This document shows positions 36,701-40,955 of a stretch of 64,000 nucleotides of DNA, in pieces. Made by a program: the position numbers and the translations under genes. How positions within the stretch are numbered: the stretch's first letter is position 1; each line of letters opens with the position of its first letter. The stretch spans positions 113,565,195 through 113,629,194 of the forward strand of contig CP136065.1 in the NCBI GenBank assembly GCA_032622095.1. Direction: 5' to 3'. The stretch comes from Siphonodentalium dalli. Its lineage: Eukaryota > Mollusca > Scaphopoda > Gadilida > Siphonodentaliidae. A model generated the notes under the pieces. That model saw nothing but the letters and a program-made list of their open reading frames with translations, did no database searches and was not told the origin of the DNA.

Positions 36701-38831
36701 GAGAGAAAATTGAAGTTGTGAGTCTGAAAATACATATTTGGAGAAAAAAAAATTACATGCAAATTTTTTGAGGATACCTGATGATGTTTTCACAGCTGTC
36801 ATCTATTAAACTCAGGTTTGAATATGCTTCCAGATTGGATCAATACTGGTGTTATATTTATAACACCCTATAAATAGTGGACAATTATGTGAAATCACAG
36901 TTGGCACTATTAGCTTAAATTTGTGTGGGCATTTTGCTGCTTTTCAACTTTGTGACTAAGATGTACTTATTGCAATATGCCCGACTGCAAAATTAGGGTG
37001 AAATGAGCCAGAATTGGACGACCCACCTCCCCCTCTCTGCTGATCCCTGCGTCAATGAGTATTTAGAATAGAAAGGGTTAAACGTGACTACTATTATTAG
37101 TTATTTAACTTTACCACTGTGGGGAGGGGGTTAAGTGGCTATTTAAAAGCATGTTTGAGAATATATCCTATGCCAACATCAGCAAGAATTGGATACTGAT
37201 ACACTTATCATGCATCATGTTTAATTCAGGTAAAATTAACAATCTGTTATCAGTTGTATTGTGACTTCAGGTACTGTAATTAGAAGAGTGGACAATGGTC
37301 GACATTTTGAGGTACAGTGGTATGATGGATCATTGTCTGTCCAACATATTATCCATGTCTTCGGAGTTTACACGAAACATCGTCCTCTTGGCGTTGGAGA
37401 CAAGCTCATAGCTCTGACAGAGACAGTCGCTCTACAGTACCTTCCAGGATGGGTCACAGCTGCCAACCAAACTACACTTTCCGTCAAATTCTGCAATGGC
37501 TCAAGGTAAGTTTCATTGAATTTAAAAATGGGTAATCTTGATCATAGCTCATCTCATTGAGATATACAGTATTTTTAATTTATGAACAAGATACTCAAAA
37601 ATACTATAAATATGAAAATGAATTTGTCAATCAGTTACTATGTGCCTAGGATGTACTTGTTGTAATCAAACCCGTAAACTTCAGATCTGAAAAATATTAC
37701 AAGCCAACCAGTGATATGCTAAATTTCATTATTTAAAGGCCCACTTAATTTTCGAACTAGAGCACATTACATAACATATATGCCATATTATATACCATTT
37801 GAAAGCGGAAGCTCCAAAACATTGTATTATCAACTTATCCGGTGTAATAAACTGTGAACATGTTGTTTTTGTTGAGGTATCGACGTTCTGTGCTTAAGTT
37901 TCATCTGGGCTGTACTGCAAAGTCTATTATTTTCAATGGAAGGGAAATAGCTCTATATATTAGTTTGAATTCTGTTGTGGGAGAAATGTTTCTATGATTT
38001 CAGCTAATTTCTATTGCCTATGAGCATCTTCTGAGACACAGACATTCCAATTGGTGATGAATTATAGTATTTTAATCATATCTTATGTCATAGATTGTTA
38101 TTAAAACAAGGCACTATAAAAACAAATTGGTGACTCGAAAATTAAATGGCCCTTTAACCCTTTACCCAACAAACCGGCCAAAAACGCCCAAATAAAGCTT
38201 CAACAGCCTAAAATATCTTCGGTCTGTCAATAACACCATACAAATATGGATATCATTGGAACCAGTTCATTGACCACATTGTGATGGTTACAGTTATGCC
38301 ATGTGCCAATGCATTCTCTTATATATGCGAGTCGACCATAGGTCGCCTCGCATATATAAGAGAATGCATTGGCCTAAAAAAATCTTTTTTTAACACTTTT
38401 TACCATTTTTTCTTACATTCTTTAACAATTTTATAATTTTTAATATGTTAAGCCAATGCATTCTCTTATATATGCGAGGCGACCTATGGTCGACTCTCAT
38501 ATATAAGAGAATGCATTGGCACAGGGCCGTTCTGTTGGGTAAAGGGTTAATTCTTCATTTCTAAAGAAAAATCCAGTTCTTGAATGAGGATTATGTTTCA
38601 TCAGCAGACAAATTATCTCAGTACTATAAACTATCTCAGTACTATAAATTATCTCAGTACTATAAATTATCTCAGTACTATAAATTGCCTGTACTTCTAG
38701 AAGTAAAATACCCAAAATACAACATCATGTTTTACAGGACACAGATTGAAGACCCAGACCTCTGCTTTTGGATAAGTGAGGAGTATTTTGACAATGCTGT
38801 AAAATTTTACAAGCAGAAACAGAAATGTTGA
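623..38831 (+). CDS. VWA3B/C11orf16-like protein with six Tudor-like modules (DUF4537 type) and an RS domain; C-terminal 814 aa, 13 exons, 5'-partial
   Basis: Exons are 623-767, 2237-2361, 3002-3142, 4452-4558, 8634-9407, 11283-11415, 29123-29224, 30604-30688, 33668-33790, 34548-34669, 35018-35276, 37271-37505 and 38738-38831. They total 2445 nt (814 codons plus TGA), with matching phases at every junction. Seen: Tudor-like modules with a Y-x-x-G motif at residues 46-49, 109-112, 576-579, 635-638, 703-706 and 762-765; an RS-rich block (~208-350); a charged, probably coiled-coil segment (~432-509); an acidic linker (510-530). Known: DUF4537 is a Tudor-like domain found in VWA3B and C11orf16 proteins. 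Inferred: an N-terminal part, perhaps with a VWA domain, lies upstream of the window. The molecular role is unknown; Tudor-like barrels often bind methylated ligands and RS tracts mediate RNA or protein contacts, so a nuclear or RNP role is only a guess. An alternative name is C11orf16 homolog. The exon model is firm; the family name is moderately firm. Confidence 0.85.
810..871. repeat. 31-bp tandem duplication
   Basis: Two identical adjacent copies of a 31-bp unit beginning TAATTTTGTCTTTATATTTT, in intron 1. Confidence 0.85.
872..1513. other. Intron 1 sequence, nothing recognised
   Basis: AT-rich unique-looking sequence without splice-flanked open frames or clear repeats. Confidence 0.4.
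1514..1784. mobile_element. Degenerate TTAA-flanked hairpin MITE (double-hairpin family)
   Basis: Left end TTAACCCTTCATGATTGGAG; the right end carries a decayed inverted match. Contains two copies of the CATTCTCTTATATATG hairpin joined by a linker CCTTGACCTTGTAA. Same family as 3323, 33360 and 42534. Confidence 0.7.
2237..2361 (+). CDS. Exon 2: rest of Tudor-like module 1
   Basis: Acceptor CTCCAG and donor GTAAGT. Its first two bases complete the Gly codon, then 41 codons follow. The peptide contains a strand motif ALVKYSSKHSGKV and ends ACPILR. Phase 0 at the end separates module 1 from module 2. The open frame runs on into the intron to 2610, but the strong donor and the loss of similarity mark the exon end. 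Confidence 0.88.
2766..2975. mobile_element. Truncated TTAA-type MITE abutting exon 3
   Basis: TTAACCCCTTTTATGCTTTA and GGATTCTCCCATTCAGTTAT match the left half of the element at 39551; the shared AAATGTTCTGATAATAAGTT comes near its end. The right half is missing and the gene's acceptor follows ~25 bp later. Confidence 0.65.
3002..3142 (+). CDS. Exon 3: Tudor-like module 2
   Basis: Acceptor TTTTTTAG and donor GTAGGT give 47 codons in phase 0-0. Opens with DYVLVRVKN and has CYVPGLIKG followed by a YTIILYN strand, the same order of elements as module 1. The ~25 bp before the acceptor adjoin the broken end of a MITE (2766-2975). Confidence 0.88.
3323..3596. mobile_element. TTAA-flanked double-hairpin MITE
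   Basis: Left flank TTAAAACCATTTCATAACGG; the right end GGAAGCTCCAGCCATGAAAA mirrors it imperfectly. Two hairpins with CATTCTCTT..ATATAAGAGAATG arms separated by a short linker. Lies in intron 3. Confidence 0.72.
3597..4451. other. Intron 3 remainder, no gene seen
   Basis: Short open frames on both strands (for example 3861-4163) have no splice context, no domain and no support from codon character. Confidence 0.4.
4452..4558 (+). CDS. Exon 4: end of Tudor-like module 2
   Basis: Acceptor TTTTAG and donor GTGAAA. 35 codons plus two bases (phase 2). The peptide reads AYTTRNFLIKIGKTRYTFVT and then an acidic tail. It completes the first DUF4537 pair; the basic/aromatic 'TRYTFVTRYIEE' stretch fits the end of that domain. 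Confidence 0.86.
4758..5507. mobile_element. Non-autonomous hAT element, 750 bp, 8-bp TSD
   Basis: Termini CAGGGTCCGCGCTGGC and GGCAGCGCGAACCCTG are inverted repeats. Both sides carry the perfect 8-bp duplication TGGACATG (4750-4757 and 5508-5515), diagnostic of hAT transposition. Sub-terminal sequence repeats GCCA/TTGCCAAAT-like words. No transposase frame seen. Confidence 0.92.
5516..6223. other. Intron 4 segment, short AT microsatellite, no gene seen
   Basis: An (AT)n run at ~5537-5560, otherwise AT-rich. A minus open frame at 5819-6094 lacks any recognisable feature. Confidence 0.4.
6224..6646. mobile_element. Inverted-repeat element of the AGGTACTCAATCC family
   Basis: AGGTACTCAATCCGATCAGA at the left and its inverse at 6622-6646 form a near-perfect ~23-25-bp TIR. 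The interior matches copies at 22213, 47097 and 63454. Here both ends are the 'left' type, unlike the other copies, and no TTAA flank is obvious. Confidence 0.72.
6647..8633. other. Rest of intron 4; decayed repeat then unassigned sequence
   Basis: 6655-6790 repeats part of the interior of the preceding element (GATATCTGATAACTCTGAG). The remainder shows no splice-supported frame, although small frames exist at 6830-7018 and 8084-8278. Confidence 0.4.
8634..9407 (+). CDS. Exon 5: arginine/serine-rich (RS) domain
   Basis: Acceptor TTGATAG and donor GTTTGT, phase 2 in and phase 2 out; about 258 residues. After a Lys/Asp/Thr-rich lead it is dominated by SR/RS dipeptides (roughly residues 208-330), then Lys/Arg-rich and Ser/Pro-rich sequence with an acidic end. 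A 24-bp direct repeat at 8801-8848 duplicates the SPPKSQTR unit. The antisense frame is open only because the Ser/Arg codons lack stops on that strand. RS tracts are typical of splicing and nuclear-speckle proteins; the role here is not known. Confidence 0.85.
8801..8848 (+). repeat. 24-bp direct repeat inside the RS-coding exon
   Basis: Two identical in-frame units starting GAAGTCCTCCCAAATCCCAG duplicate an eight-residue SPPKSQTR block, consistent with recent slippage in the RS domain. Confidence 0.9.
9433..10912 (+). repeat. Interspersed repeat with GGGGGACA ends, starting 25 bp after exon 5
   Basis: Starts ATTGTCCCCCGTAAAATTTA and ends near GTTATCGGGGGACACTGTGG. An inverted, shorter copy lies at 41290-41613. 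The interior contains several diverged ~200-bp tandem copies of a TTTCCGGATGATAACTCAAG unit. A TTAA-flanked MITE (10238-10560) is inserted in it. Confidence 0.78.
10238..10560. mobile_element. piggyBac-like MITE with TTAA target duplication
   Basis: TTAA at 10234-10237 and 10561-10564. Ends CCTTTTCACTGCTAAATGAC and CATAGCAGCGAAGAGG are inverted matches. The host repeat reads straight across when the element is removed (compare CTGTTCAATTGAAAATTCCG at ~10061), so the insertion site is visible. Contains TACGGACGT palindromes. Confidence 0.85.
10913..11282. other. End of intron 5, nothing recognised
   Basis: AT-rich sequence with a pyrimidine-poor acceptor region; no repeat identified. Confidence 0.35.
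11283..11415 (+). CDS. Exon 6: basic coiled-coil-like segment
   Basis: Acceptor TTTCACAG and donor GTAAGC. One base completes an Arg codon, then 44 codons, ending in phase 0. The sequence is rich in K/E/Q with a heptad-like pattern (IVHYEKQIEYSREEKITLQA) and continues the charged region after the RS block. Confidence 0.86.
11677..11965. repeat. ACCCAGGT/ACCTGGGT minisatellite, short array
   Basis: Repeated words ACACCCAGGT and TTTACCCAGGTG at irregular 14-30 bp spacing. Related to the longer array at 25183-25770. Confidence 0.8.
11995..13790. repeat. ~45-bp minisatellite, about 40 diverged copies
   Basis: Unit contains GTAGTTACCTTATTAACCCT, TTCTATATTAAAGCATCATT and GACGT. Length varies slightly (44-60 bp), and variants such as CTAAGTATCATTGG recur in a higher-order pattern. 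Open frames across it are by-products of the unit. Confidence 0.9.
13791..14503. other. Intron 6 segment, nothing recognised
   Basis: AT-rich; the last part may belong to the 5' side of the truncated retroelement that follows. Confidence 0.35.
14504..14998 (+). pseudogene. 3' fragment of a CR1/jockey-type non-LTR retrotransposon pol
   Basis: The frame encodes a peptide with MDYADTIWDPYQQNHIDKLE and RIQRRAARFIKRDY, the conserved region just after the reverse transcriptase palm in CR1/jockey elements, then a C-terminal RTICDWNQLEES motif. An in-frame stop lies at 14831-14833 and the natural end TGA at 14996-14998. The palm and endonuclease parts are absent: a 5'-truncated, dead copy. Confidence 0.88.
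15250..15456. repeat. ~70-bp direct repeat, two copies 138 bp apart
   Basis: GGTAATCCCTAAATACCAGG and GGTAATCCCTACATACCAGG each head a ~70-bp similar block ending in GTTGTTACACGRCAAAGAAA. Confidence 0.75.
15457..15762. other. Intron 6 segment, nothing recognised
   Basis: Unassigned AT-rich sequence between a direct repeat and a MITE. Confidence 0.35.
15763..16133 (-). mobile_element. MITE with GGCGACACCAATTTTTAAGT termini, copy 1
   Basis: Left end GCAACACCAATTTTTAAGTC and right end ACTTAAAAATTGGTGTCGCC form a ~30-bp TIR. The interior matches 23190-23585 in inverse orientation, including a C-run that is a G-run there. Confidence 0.83.
16314..17018. mobile_element. TIR element with GGCCAAAGAAAAAAGAT ends, 705 bp
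   Basis: GGCCAAAGAAAAAAGAT..CTATGTTTCCG at the left is mirrored by CGGAAACATACAATCTTTTT at the right. Internal ACCGACCCTAAA and CCTACCCTAAAT words are also mirrored. No transposase. Superfamily undetermined; flanks TTA/TTT. Confidence 0.72.
17056..18004. mobile_element. TIR element TACTCTYRGGCTCCAAATAAA with nested hairpin
   Basis: TACTCTCAGGCTCCAAATAA at the left; TTATTTGGAGCCCAAGAGTA at the right. G-runs of 13 (17100-17112) and 17 (17920-17936) sit at mirrored positions after GTGC. A palindromic MITE occupies 17445-17572. Confidence 0.72.
17445..17572. mobile_element. Palindromic foldback MITE, ~128 bp
   Basis: AACGGCGGTTTCAATGCGGT mirrors the right arm ending in GAATCCGCCGTTT; AATCAGCAAACT and AGTTTGCTGATT lie near the centre. 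Almost the whole sequence folds into one hairpin. Confidence 0.85.
18005..19109. other. Intron 6 segment with a short dispersed repeat, no gene
   Basis: 18475-18600 (GCAGGCCTTAAAATCCATCA..) matches 28193-28300, a dispersed repeat. Otherwise AT-rich, with TACATGTA words. Confidence 0.4.
19110..19400. mobile_element. Palindromic mariner-like MITE with a duplicated right arm
   Basis: TA flanks both ends (19108-19109 and 19401-19402). Left CAGTAATTCTAGAGCTAATT, right TTAATTAGAGCATTACTG. The arm ~GAGCTTTCCGATGAATGGCA..CATAATTCTGC occurs once leftward (19140-19208) and twice rightward (19221-19293, 19298-19367). Confidence 0.82.
19403..20900. other. TACATGTA-rich intron 6 segment, no gene
   Basis: Many TACATGTA/ACATGTAC words (19980-20160, 20700-20840). 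Open frames at 19512-19764 on both strands have no splice or domain support. Confidence 0.45.
20903..21067. mobile_element. Palindromic mariner-like MITE, second copy
   Basis: TA at 20901-20902 and 21068-21069. Arms CAGTAATGCTCTAATTAATC and the mirrored TCTTAGGGCACTACTG, with the same AGAGCTTTCCGATGAATGGC core as 19110-19400. Confidence 0.82.
21486..21606. mobile_element. Palindromic foldback MITE, ~120 bp
   Basis: CCAAGTGGTCCTGCTAATAT..GCTATGATGC mirrored by GCATCATAGC..ATTAGCAGGAACACTTGA, with an inner pair GTCCTGCTGAATTGCTATGA / TCATAGCAATTAAGCAGGAC. Confidence 0.8.
21607..22208. other. Intron 6 segment, nothing firm
   Basis: Two ATGCTYTAATTAATYA words (21831, 22149) recall mariner-like MITE ends, but no complete element can be drawn. 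Confidence 0.35.
22213..22656 (+). mobile_element. TTAA-flanked AGGTACTCAATCC-family MITE (copy 2)
   Basis: TTAA at 22209-22212 and 22657-22660. Starts AGGTACTCAATCCGGTTCGA and ends CAGATTATGCATCT. Tail-to-tail with the next copy, 21 bp apart. Confidence 0.82.
22678..23157 (-). mobile_element. TTAA-flanked AGGTACTCAATCC-family MITE (copy 3, inverted)
   Basis: TTAA at 22674-22677 and 23158-23161. Starts AGATGCATAATCCGATTAAG and ends ATCTGATTGAGCACCT. A 25-nt G-run (22739-22763) lies inside. Confidence 0.82.
23190..23585 (+). mobile_element. MITE with GGCGACACCAATTTTTAAGT termini, copy 2
   Basis: AGGCGACACCAATTTTTAAG left, ACTTAAAAATTGGTGTCGCC right. Internal G-run (~23472-23481) corresponds to the C-run of copy 1. 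Confidence 0.85.
23586..25182. other. Intron 6 segment, repeat-like, no gene
   Basis: 23600-23830 has two diverged copies of a GGTTTCCGGATGATAACTTC-type unit related to the interior of 9433-10912. Rest AT-rich with TACATGTA words (24750-25015). Confidence 0.45.
25183..25770. repeat. ~28-bp ACCCAGGTGTACCTTGGTGT minisatellite in inverted arrangement
   Basis: 25186-25395 holds ~7 units in one direction; 25420-25770 holds ~11 units reading ACACCAAGGTACACCTGGGT, the inverse. The array can fold into a very long hairpin. The unit has no stop in several frames on both strands, so repetitive PGVPWCF-type frames here are not genes. Confidence 0.9.
26466..26566. repeat. ACTAAATAAGGAATTTT short tandem repeat
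   Basis: Four copies of a ~17-20-bp unit ACTAAATAAGGAATTTTTAC, preceded by a looser copy at 26385. Confidence 0.85.
26760..28895. repeat. Long-range inverted repeat (~78 bp arms) around a GC-richer 2-kb core
   Basis: Left arm TCTCCGATAGATGGTGAATA..TTTGATAAAACTAG; right arm is its ~80% inverse (28812-28895). The core is GC-richer than its surroundings; the minus frame at 27318-27515 looks moderately protein-like but has no known motif. A 21-nt G-run lies at 28313-28333. Confidence 0.6.
29123..29224 (+). CDS. Exon 7: basic helix-forming linker
   Basis: Acceptor ATTTCAG and donor GTGAGT, 34 codons, phase 0-0. Starts KLKKKINSLPKKLLKQYGDL. It lies 17.7 kb after exon 6, but the phases fit and the charged character continues. 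Additional exons inside the long intron cannot be excluded; none was seen. Confidence 0.82.
29340..29783. repeat. 41-bp tandem repeat, 10 full copies plus a partial
   Basis: Unit GATTATAAAAGTCATCGTTT then CACATATAAATTATCACTGAA, starting at 29340 and every 41 bp to 29750. Copies are identical except units 7 (29586) and 9 (29668), which read GATCATAAAAG: recent amplification, probably with an 82-bp step. In intron 7. Confidence 0.97.
29840..30205 (+). mobile_element. Helitron-like 3' end with CTAGT terminus
   Basis: After a (TGTA)n microsatellite (29834-29866) come two GACTCAAATTTGG-TAGGCCTACTTTGATC repeats (29898, 30036), then a GC hairpin GCCCAGACGAAGTCGGGC (30176-30193), then CTAGT at 30201-30205 followed by T. 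A hairpin ~8-10 nt before CTRRT is the Helitron 3' signature. The 5' end is uncertain; the 41-bp array may belong to it. Confidence 0.68.
30305..30540 (-). mobile_element. TTAA-type MITE, same family as 39551-40955
   Basis: Left TTATCCCTTTGTTTACTAAA, right AGTATAGAAAGTGTTAA. Inner mirrored AAATGTTCAGATAATAAGTT / AACTTATTATCGGAACATTT forms a central hairpin. Confidence 0.68.
30604..30688 (+). CDS. Exon 8: acidic linker
   Basis: Acceptor TTATCAG and donor GTATGT, 28 codons plus one base. It opens EQEEDDEEIERRTD and is followed by a Gly/Asp-rich end. A TTAA-flanked MITE begins only 42 bp after the donor. Confidence 0.82.
30734..30950. mobile_element. TTAA-flanked MITE with one 69-nt hairpin (family gamma)
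   Basis: TTAA at 30730-30733 and 30951-30954. Ends CCCTTTGAGTGCCAGGTCCG and GGCCCCTGGCACTGAAAGGG are inverted repeats. The hairpin at 30784-30852 is the same module found in other TTAA MITEs with unrelated ends. Confidence 0.87.
30955..31288. other. Intron 8 segment, short palindrome only
   Basis: TTCTCGAGTTAGATGCGGAG / TCTCTCGAGAGGAGAA is a weak inverted pair; nothing else. Confidence 0.35.
31292..32802. mobile_element. TTA-flanked (PIF/Harbinger-like) element, 1511 bp, with repeated CAAACGTCGCA motifs
   Basis: TTA at 31289-31291 and 32803-32805. Ends CCCTTGGAACAAACGTCGCA and TGCGACGTTTGTTCCAAGGG form a ~33-bp TIR. The 11-mer CAAACGTCGCA or its inverse appears about six times, inside two further nested inverted pairs (for example 31461-31632). 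No transposase frame. Confidence 0.78.
32981..33130 (+). mobile_element. Truncated tRNA-derived SINE
   Basis: GACATCAGGTGTCAGTTGGT and AGTGGCGAAGCTGGTTCT match the A- and B-box region of the SINE at 35440. The B box is decayed and the body is missing. Confidence 0.55.
33364..33619. mobile_element. TTAA-flanked double-hairpin MITE (family alpha)
   Basis: TTAA at 33360-33363 and 33620-33623. Ends CCCTTTCATGCCGGGAGCTG and CCAACCATGGAACGG. Hairpins at 33410-33478 and 33506-33574, both 69 nt. Ends 44 bp before exon 9. Confidence 0.87.
33668..33790 (+). CDS. Exon 9: start of Tudor-like module 3
   Basis: Acceptor TGTTACAG and donor GTCAGT. Two bases complete Asn, then 40 codons and the first base of Gly. 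It ends GEEVLARWSDEGWYYR(G), strongly similar in layout to the end of exon 1, and the phase-1 intron sits at the same Gly. Confidence 0.88.
33791..34547. other. Intron 9, nothing recognised
   Basis: AT-rich; a 71-codon open frame at 34220-34435 lacks splice signals and domain features. Confidence 0.4.
34548..34669 (+). CDS. Exon 10: rest of Tudor-like module 3
   Basis: Acceptor ACAAAG and donor GTATTT. It completes Gly and adds 40 codons ending in phase 0, like exon 2. Peptide VVSKHCGDNSYEVEDIGGDI, then an acidic DADDADN stretch. Confidence 0.86.
34670..35017. other. Intron 10, nothing recognised
   Basis: AT-rich intron with a standard acceptor TTTTTGCCTCCAG. Confidence 0.4.
35018..35276 (+). 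CDS. Exon 11: Tudor-like module 4 and start of module 5
   Basis: Acceptor CCTCCAG and donor GTGAGT; 86 codons plus one base. Module 4 has SYAPGVVLNV, then IRFYDGEEATIPREEVY. Module 5 opens with KRWIGQAVVSRHDKTGTYQL(G), and the phase-1 intron again splits the Gly after Y-x-x. Two modules in one exon suggest that an intron was lost between modules 4 and 5. Confidence 0.88.
35440..35905 (+). mobile_element. tRNA-derived SINE with conserved 3' body
   Basis: A-box-like TAGGACTCAGTTGGTAAGG (35444-35462) and B-box GGTTCAAACCC (35510-35520) indicate a tRNA-derived head. The body has CGAGGGTTGGTGGTTTCT and, at the end, TCCTCCAATCAAAAAACTGA, as in metazoan SINEs of the bivalve/Deu/Meta-domain type (family not determined). 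A 26-nt unit TTGTGATCCATGCACATGTR is duplicated, and a GAAACGATACACC inverted pair (35729, 35771) marks a possible inserted hairpin. Confidence 0.72.
35906..37270. other. Intron 11: homopolymer cluster then unassigned sequence
   Basis: G14 (36020-36033), C13 (36088-36100) and C27 (36139-36165) lie within 150 bp. Overlapping frames on both strands at 36295-36702 have no domain or splice support. 37086-37145 contains a short GTGGGGAGGGGG tract. Confidence 0.45.
37271..37505 (+). CDS. Exon 12: rest of Tudor-like module 5 and most of module 6
   Basis: Acceptor ACTTCAG and donor GTAAGT; 77 codons flanked by split Gly and Arg codons. Contains FEVQWYDGSLSVQHI (strand pair of module 5), then VGDKLIALTETVALQYLPGW for module 6 and LSVKFCNGS. 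Confidence 0.88.
37506..38153. other. Intron 12, first part
   Basis: TTTCGAACTAGAGCACATTA..CATTTGAAAGCGGAAGCTCC (37750-37830) recurs at 48905-48985, a dispersed repeat. Nothing else recognised. Confidence 0.45.
38158..38546. mobile_element. TTAA-flanked double-hairpin MITE (family beta)
   Basis: TTAA at 38154-38157 and 38547-38550. Ends CCCTTTACCCAACA and TGTTGGGTAAAGGG. Hairpins at 38305-38373 and 38452-38520 are reverse complements of one another, so the element is one large palindrome. Each stem is almost perfect. Confidence 0.9.
38612..38688. repeat. 18-bp tandem repeat TATCTCAGTACTATAAAT
   Basis: About four copies, ending ~50 bp before the acceptor of the last exon. Confidence 0.9.
38738..38831 (+). 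CDS. Exon 13: terminal exon with stop codon
   Basis: Acceptor TTTTACAG; one base completes Arg, then 30 codons and TGA at 38829-38831. The peptide contains DPDLCFWISEEYF, which closes the last Tudor-like module, and a Lys/Gln-rich C-terminus. Confidence 0.86.
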
Positions 38832-38960
38832 CTGAAACAGTTGGACTATTTACTGGTTTAGAATTGCCCAGATGTGCTTTATCAAATCAACTCTACATAT
38901 TGCTGGACCACTATGCTATGAAGATGTGATGTGTTTGAATCCAGCATGTTACCACTTAAC

Positions 38961-38966
38961 ATTAAA
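38961..38966 (+). terminator. Possible weak poly(A) signal ATTAAA
   Basis: ATTAAA lies 130 bp after the stop codon. The next AATAAA (39422-39427) falls inside a MITE. Which is used cannot be told from sequence. Confidence 0.3.
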
Positions 38967-39216
38967 TATTATGTGTTGGTAGGCTTCGACAAGCGGCTTC
39001 ATATTAAAATTGTTCTGAAGGACTCATTCCTGCACGGAGGATCCCGGAATCGAATGCATGCCATCTCACACCATAATGTTTCAAATTGAGCAAAAGAACG
39101 GTTGGACCACTACACTTCTAAGCTACATACATGCATGCGTCCATAATTATTACATCATTCATGTTTGTTAGCCAATAATAGCCATCATTGTCAGTTGTAT
39201 GCTATGCTATACTTAA

Positions 39217-39550
39217 CCCTTTGGTTAGTAGAACGACATATATGTCACCATATGGTTTGCGAGTGGAACGACATATATGTTGTTTCAGGAAGTGTCATTT
39301 TATGTAGACATAACTTCAATTAATCATCATATTTATAAATGAATTGTATGGGAGATATTTTGAATATTATAATGTCCCAATGTATAAGTGCAATAGATTA
39401 TGATAGCACATGCAGACAGAAAATAAACATCAATTAAAACAAATTAGTGGACCCTTTTGATCCAATTTTGTTAATAATTATTGCTATGATGTTGATGTTA
39501 AACTCATGCATGTTGTCATGTATATGACATTATAAATACTCTCCAAACGG
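39217..39550. mobile_element. TTAA-flanked MITE (CCCTTTGGTTAG family)
   Basis: TTAA at 39213-39216 and 39551-39554. Ends CCCTTTGG and CCAAACGG. Contains two ACGACATATATGT words. It shares its right TTAA with the next element. Confidence 0.65.
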
Positions 39551-39622
39551 TTAACCCTTTTAAAAATGCTAAGATTCTCCTGCCCAGTTATAACAGTGTA
39601 CATTGGAATGGTCTATTCTTAA

Positions 39623-40736
39623 CCTCTTGGCTGCATATATGTCAGTACTGAGTACGGACGTAAAATGTCACGTTGTGTGCTATTCGTCCATACTAAGTCA
39701 GCACCAGACCTGTTAACCTCACAAAATATTTTCCGGGAGATTGGTCACGATTTTCCGTGAGATCGTGGTCATCATCCGGGAGATTTAAAAAAAATTTATT
39801 TCTTTTGCATTTTCATAATTTTGACAACAAAAATAAAAATAATATGATCAGCTATAACACATATTAACAGGCAAATTAACAAGTATTCTTAAGAAATACA
39901 TTTACTGTGTAGTTTTTACTTTTATCGTCTAATTTATAGAAGAAATATCGTAAGCTACCGGATTACGTATATCAATATTAAACTGTAAACTACTTTCGAT
40001 TTGATTTATATCTTGCGAGATTTCAAATGTCACATTAAAAAGTACAACTCAGGAACGGATTCCGAAAGTTTAAAGCCAGAACATGTGCTTCTTTTGAATT
40101 TTATCAGACCAATAAACTTTAATGGTAGTTTCATATAACCTCAGGGCTTATCTCTAGTGGGTTGTCAATTGAGAACAGGTCACCTTTGTTCTGTATGGTG
40201 ATCCTGTTCAATAGAACTTAGAAGGTGTTTGTTGTTTTATTGTCCGGTGCCCCTGCTGTGCGAACAATGTTGATTTTCTGACCCCAGATTAATCATGGGT
40301 GTTAATTGATACAATGATGTTGCAATCCAATATCAGGGATGTGTTGATAGCCTGTCTACTGGTCAAATAGATAAAATAAAGAGATTATTTTTTGTGATTT
40401 TCTACAGTAGCTGAATCCGGGAGATTGTCATGCCTGTCCGGGAGTGCGGGAGATCGTGCTCAAATCCGGGAGTCTCCCGCACAATCCGGGAGGGTTAACA
40501 GGTCTGGTCAGCACACTAGCAGTCTGCCATTATTAATTCCTGGAACTTTGATATTGGTGCATCAGAATAACTGTATCTCAAAGTTTCGAACAGGGTAGGA
40601 TGTTCCACGATTGTGAGTGATAATTGCCTTTCAACTGAGTCAATTTTACGGTTTTCGTCATATTTTTCCCCTGGAAAATGGCCATAACATCAATGGCCCA
40701 GCATACAACCTCATAACATCATTAGCAGTGAAGAGG
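39623..40736. mobile_element. TTAA-flanked MITE (CCTCTTGGCTGC family) nested in the previous one
   Basis: TTAA at 39619-39622 and 40737-40740. Ends CCTCTTGGCTGCATATATG and ATCATTAGCAGTGAAGAGG resemble 10238-10560. It is split by the hAT element 39705-40506. Confidence 0.78.
39705..40506. mobile_element. Non-autonomous hAT element, 802 bp, perfect 8-bp TSD
   Basis: TIR CAGACCTGTTAACC / GGTTAACAGGTCTG. GTCAGCAC is duplicated at 39697-39704 and 40507-40514. The sub-terminal region has repeated TCCGGGAGATT words. No transposase. Confidence 0.93.
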
Positions 40737-40955
40737 TTAATTTGGAGGGATGTTCTGGTTATAAAAGCAGCAGACAGACAGACAAAACGTTAATACATGT
40801 ACAGAGGGATTTATATTCTTTAGTGGGAAATGTTCAGATTATAAGCTTAAGTTCAACAAAATGACCTATGCACCTATGGTTGTTTGTTGAACTTATCATC
40901 TGAACATTTCCTAAGGAAACTACTCATCAATGATATTTAGTATAGAAAGTGTTAA

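Larger units (their letters stand above)
39555..40951. mobile_element. TTAA-type MITE carrying two successive nested insertions
   Basis: TTAA at 39551-39554 and 40952-40955. Ends CCCTTTTAAAAATGCTAAG and TTTAGTATAGAAAGTG. Removing 39619-40736 restores a sequence parallel to 2815-2870. Confidence 0.78.

Noticed and set aside
36295-36702. 109-codon + frame and 104-codon - frame
   Set aside because: Mutually overlapping, AT-rich and unsupported by the phases of the surrounding exons.
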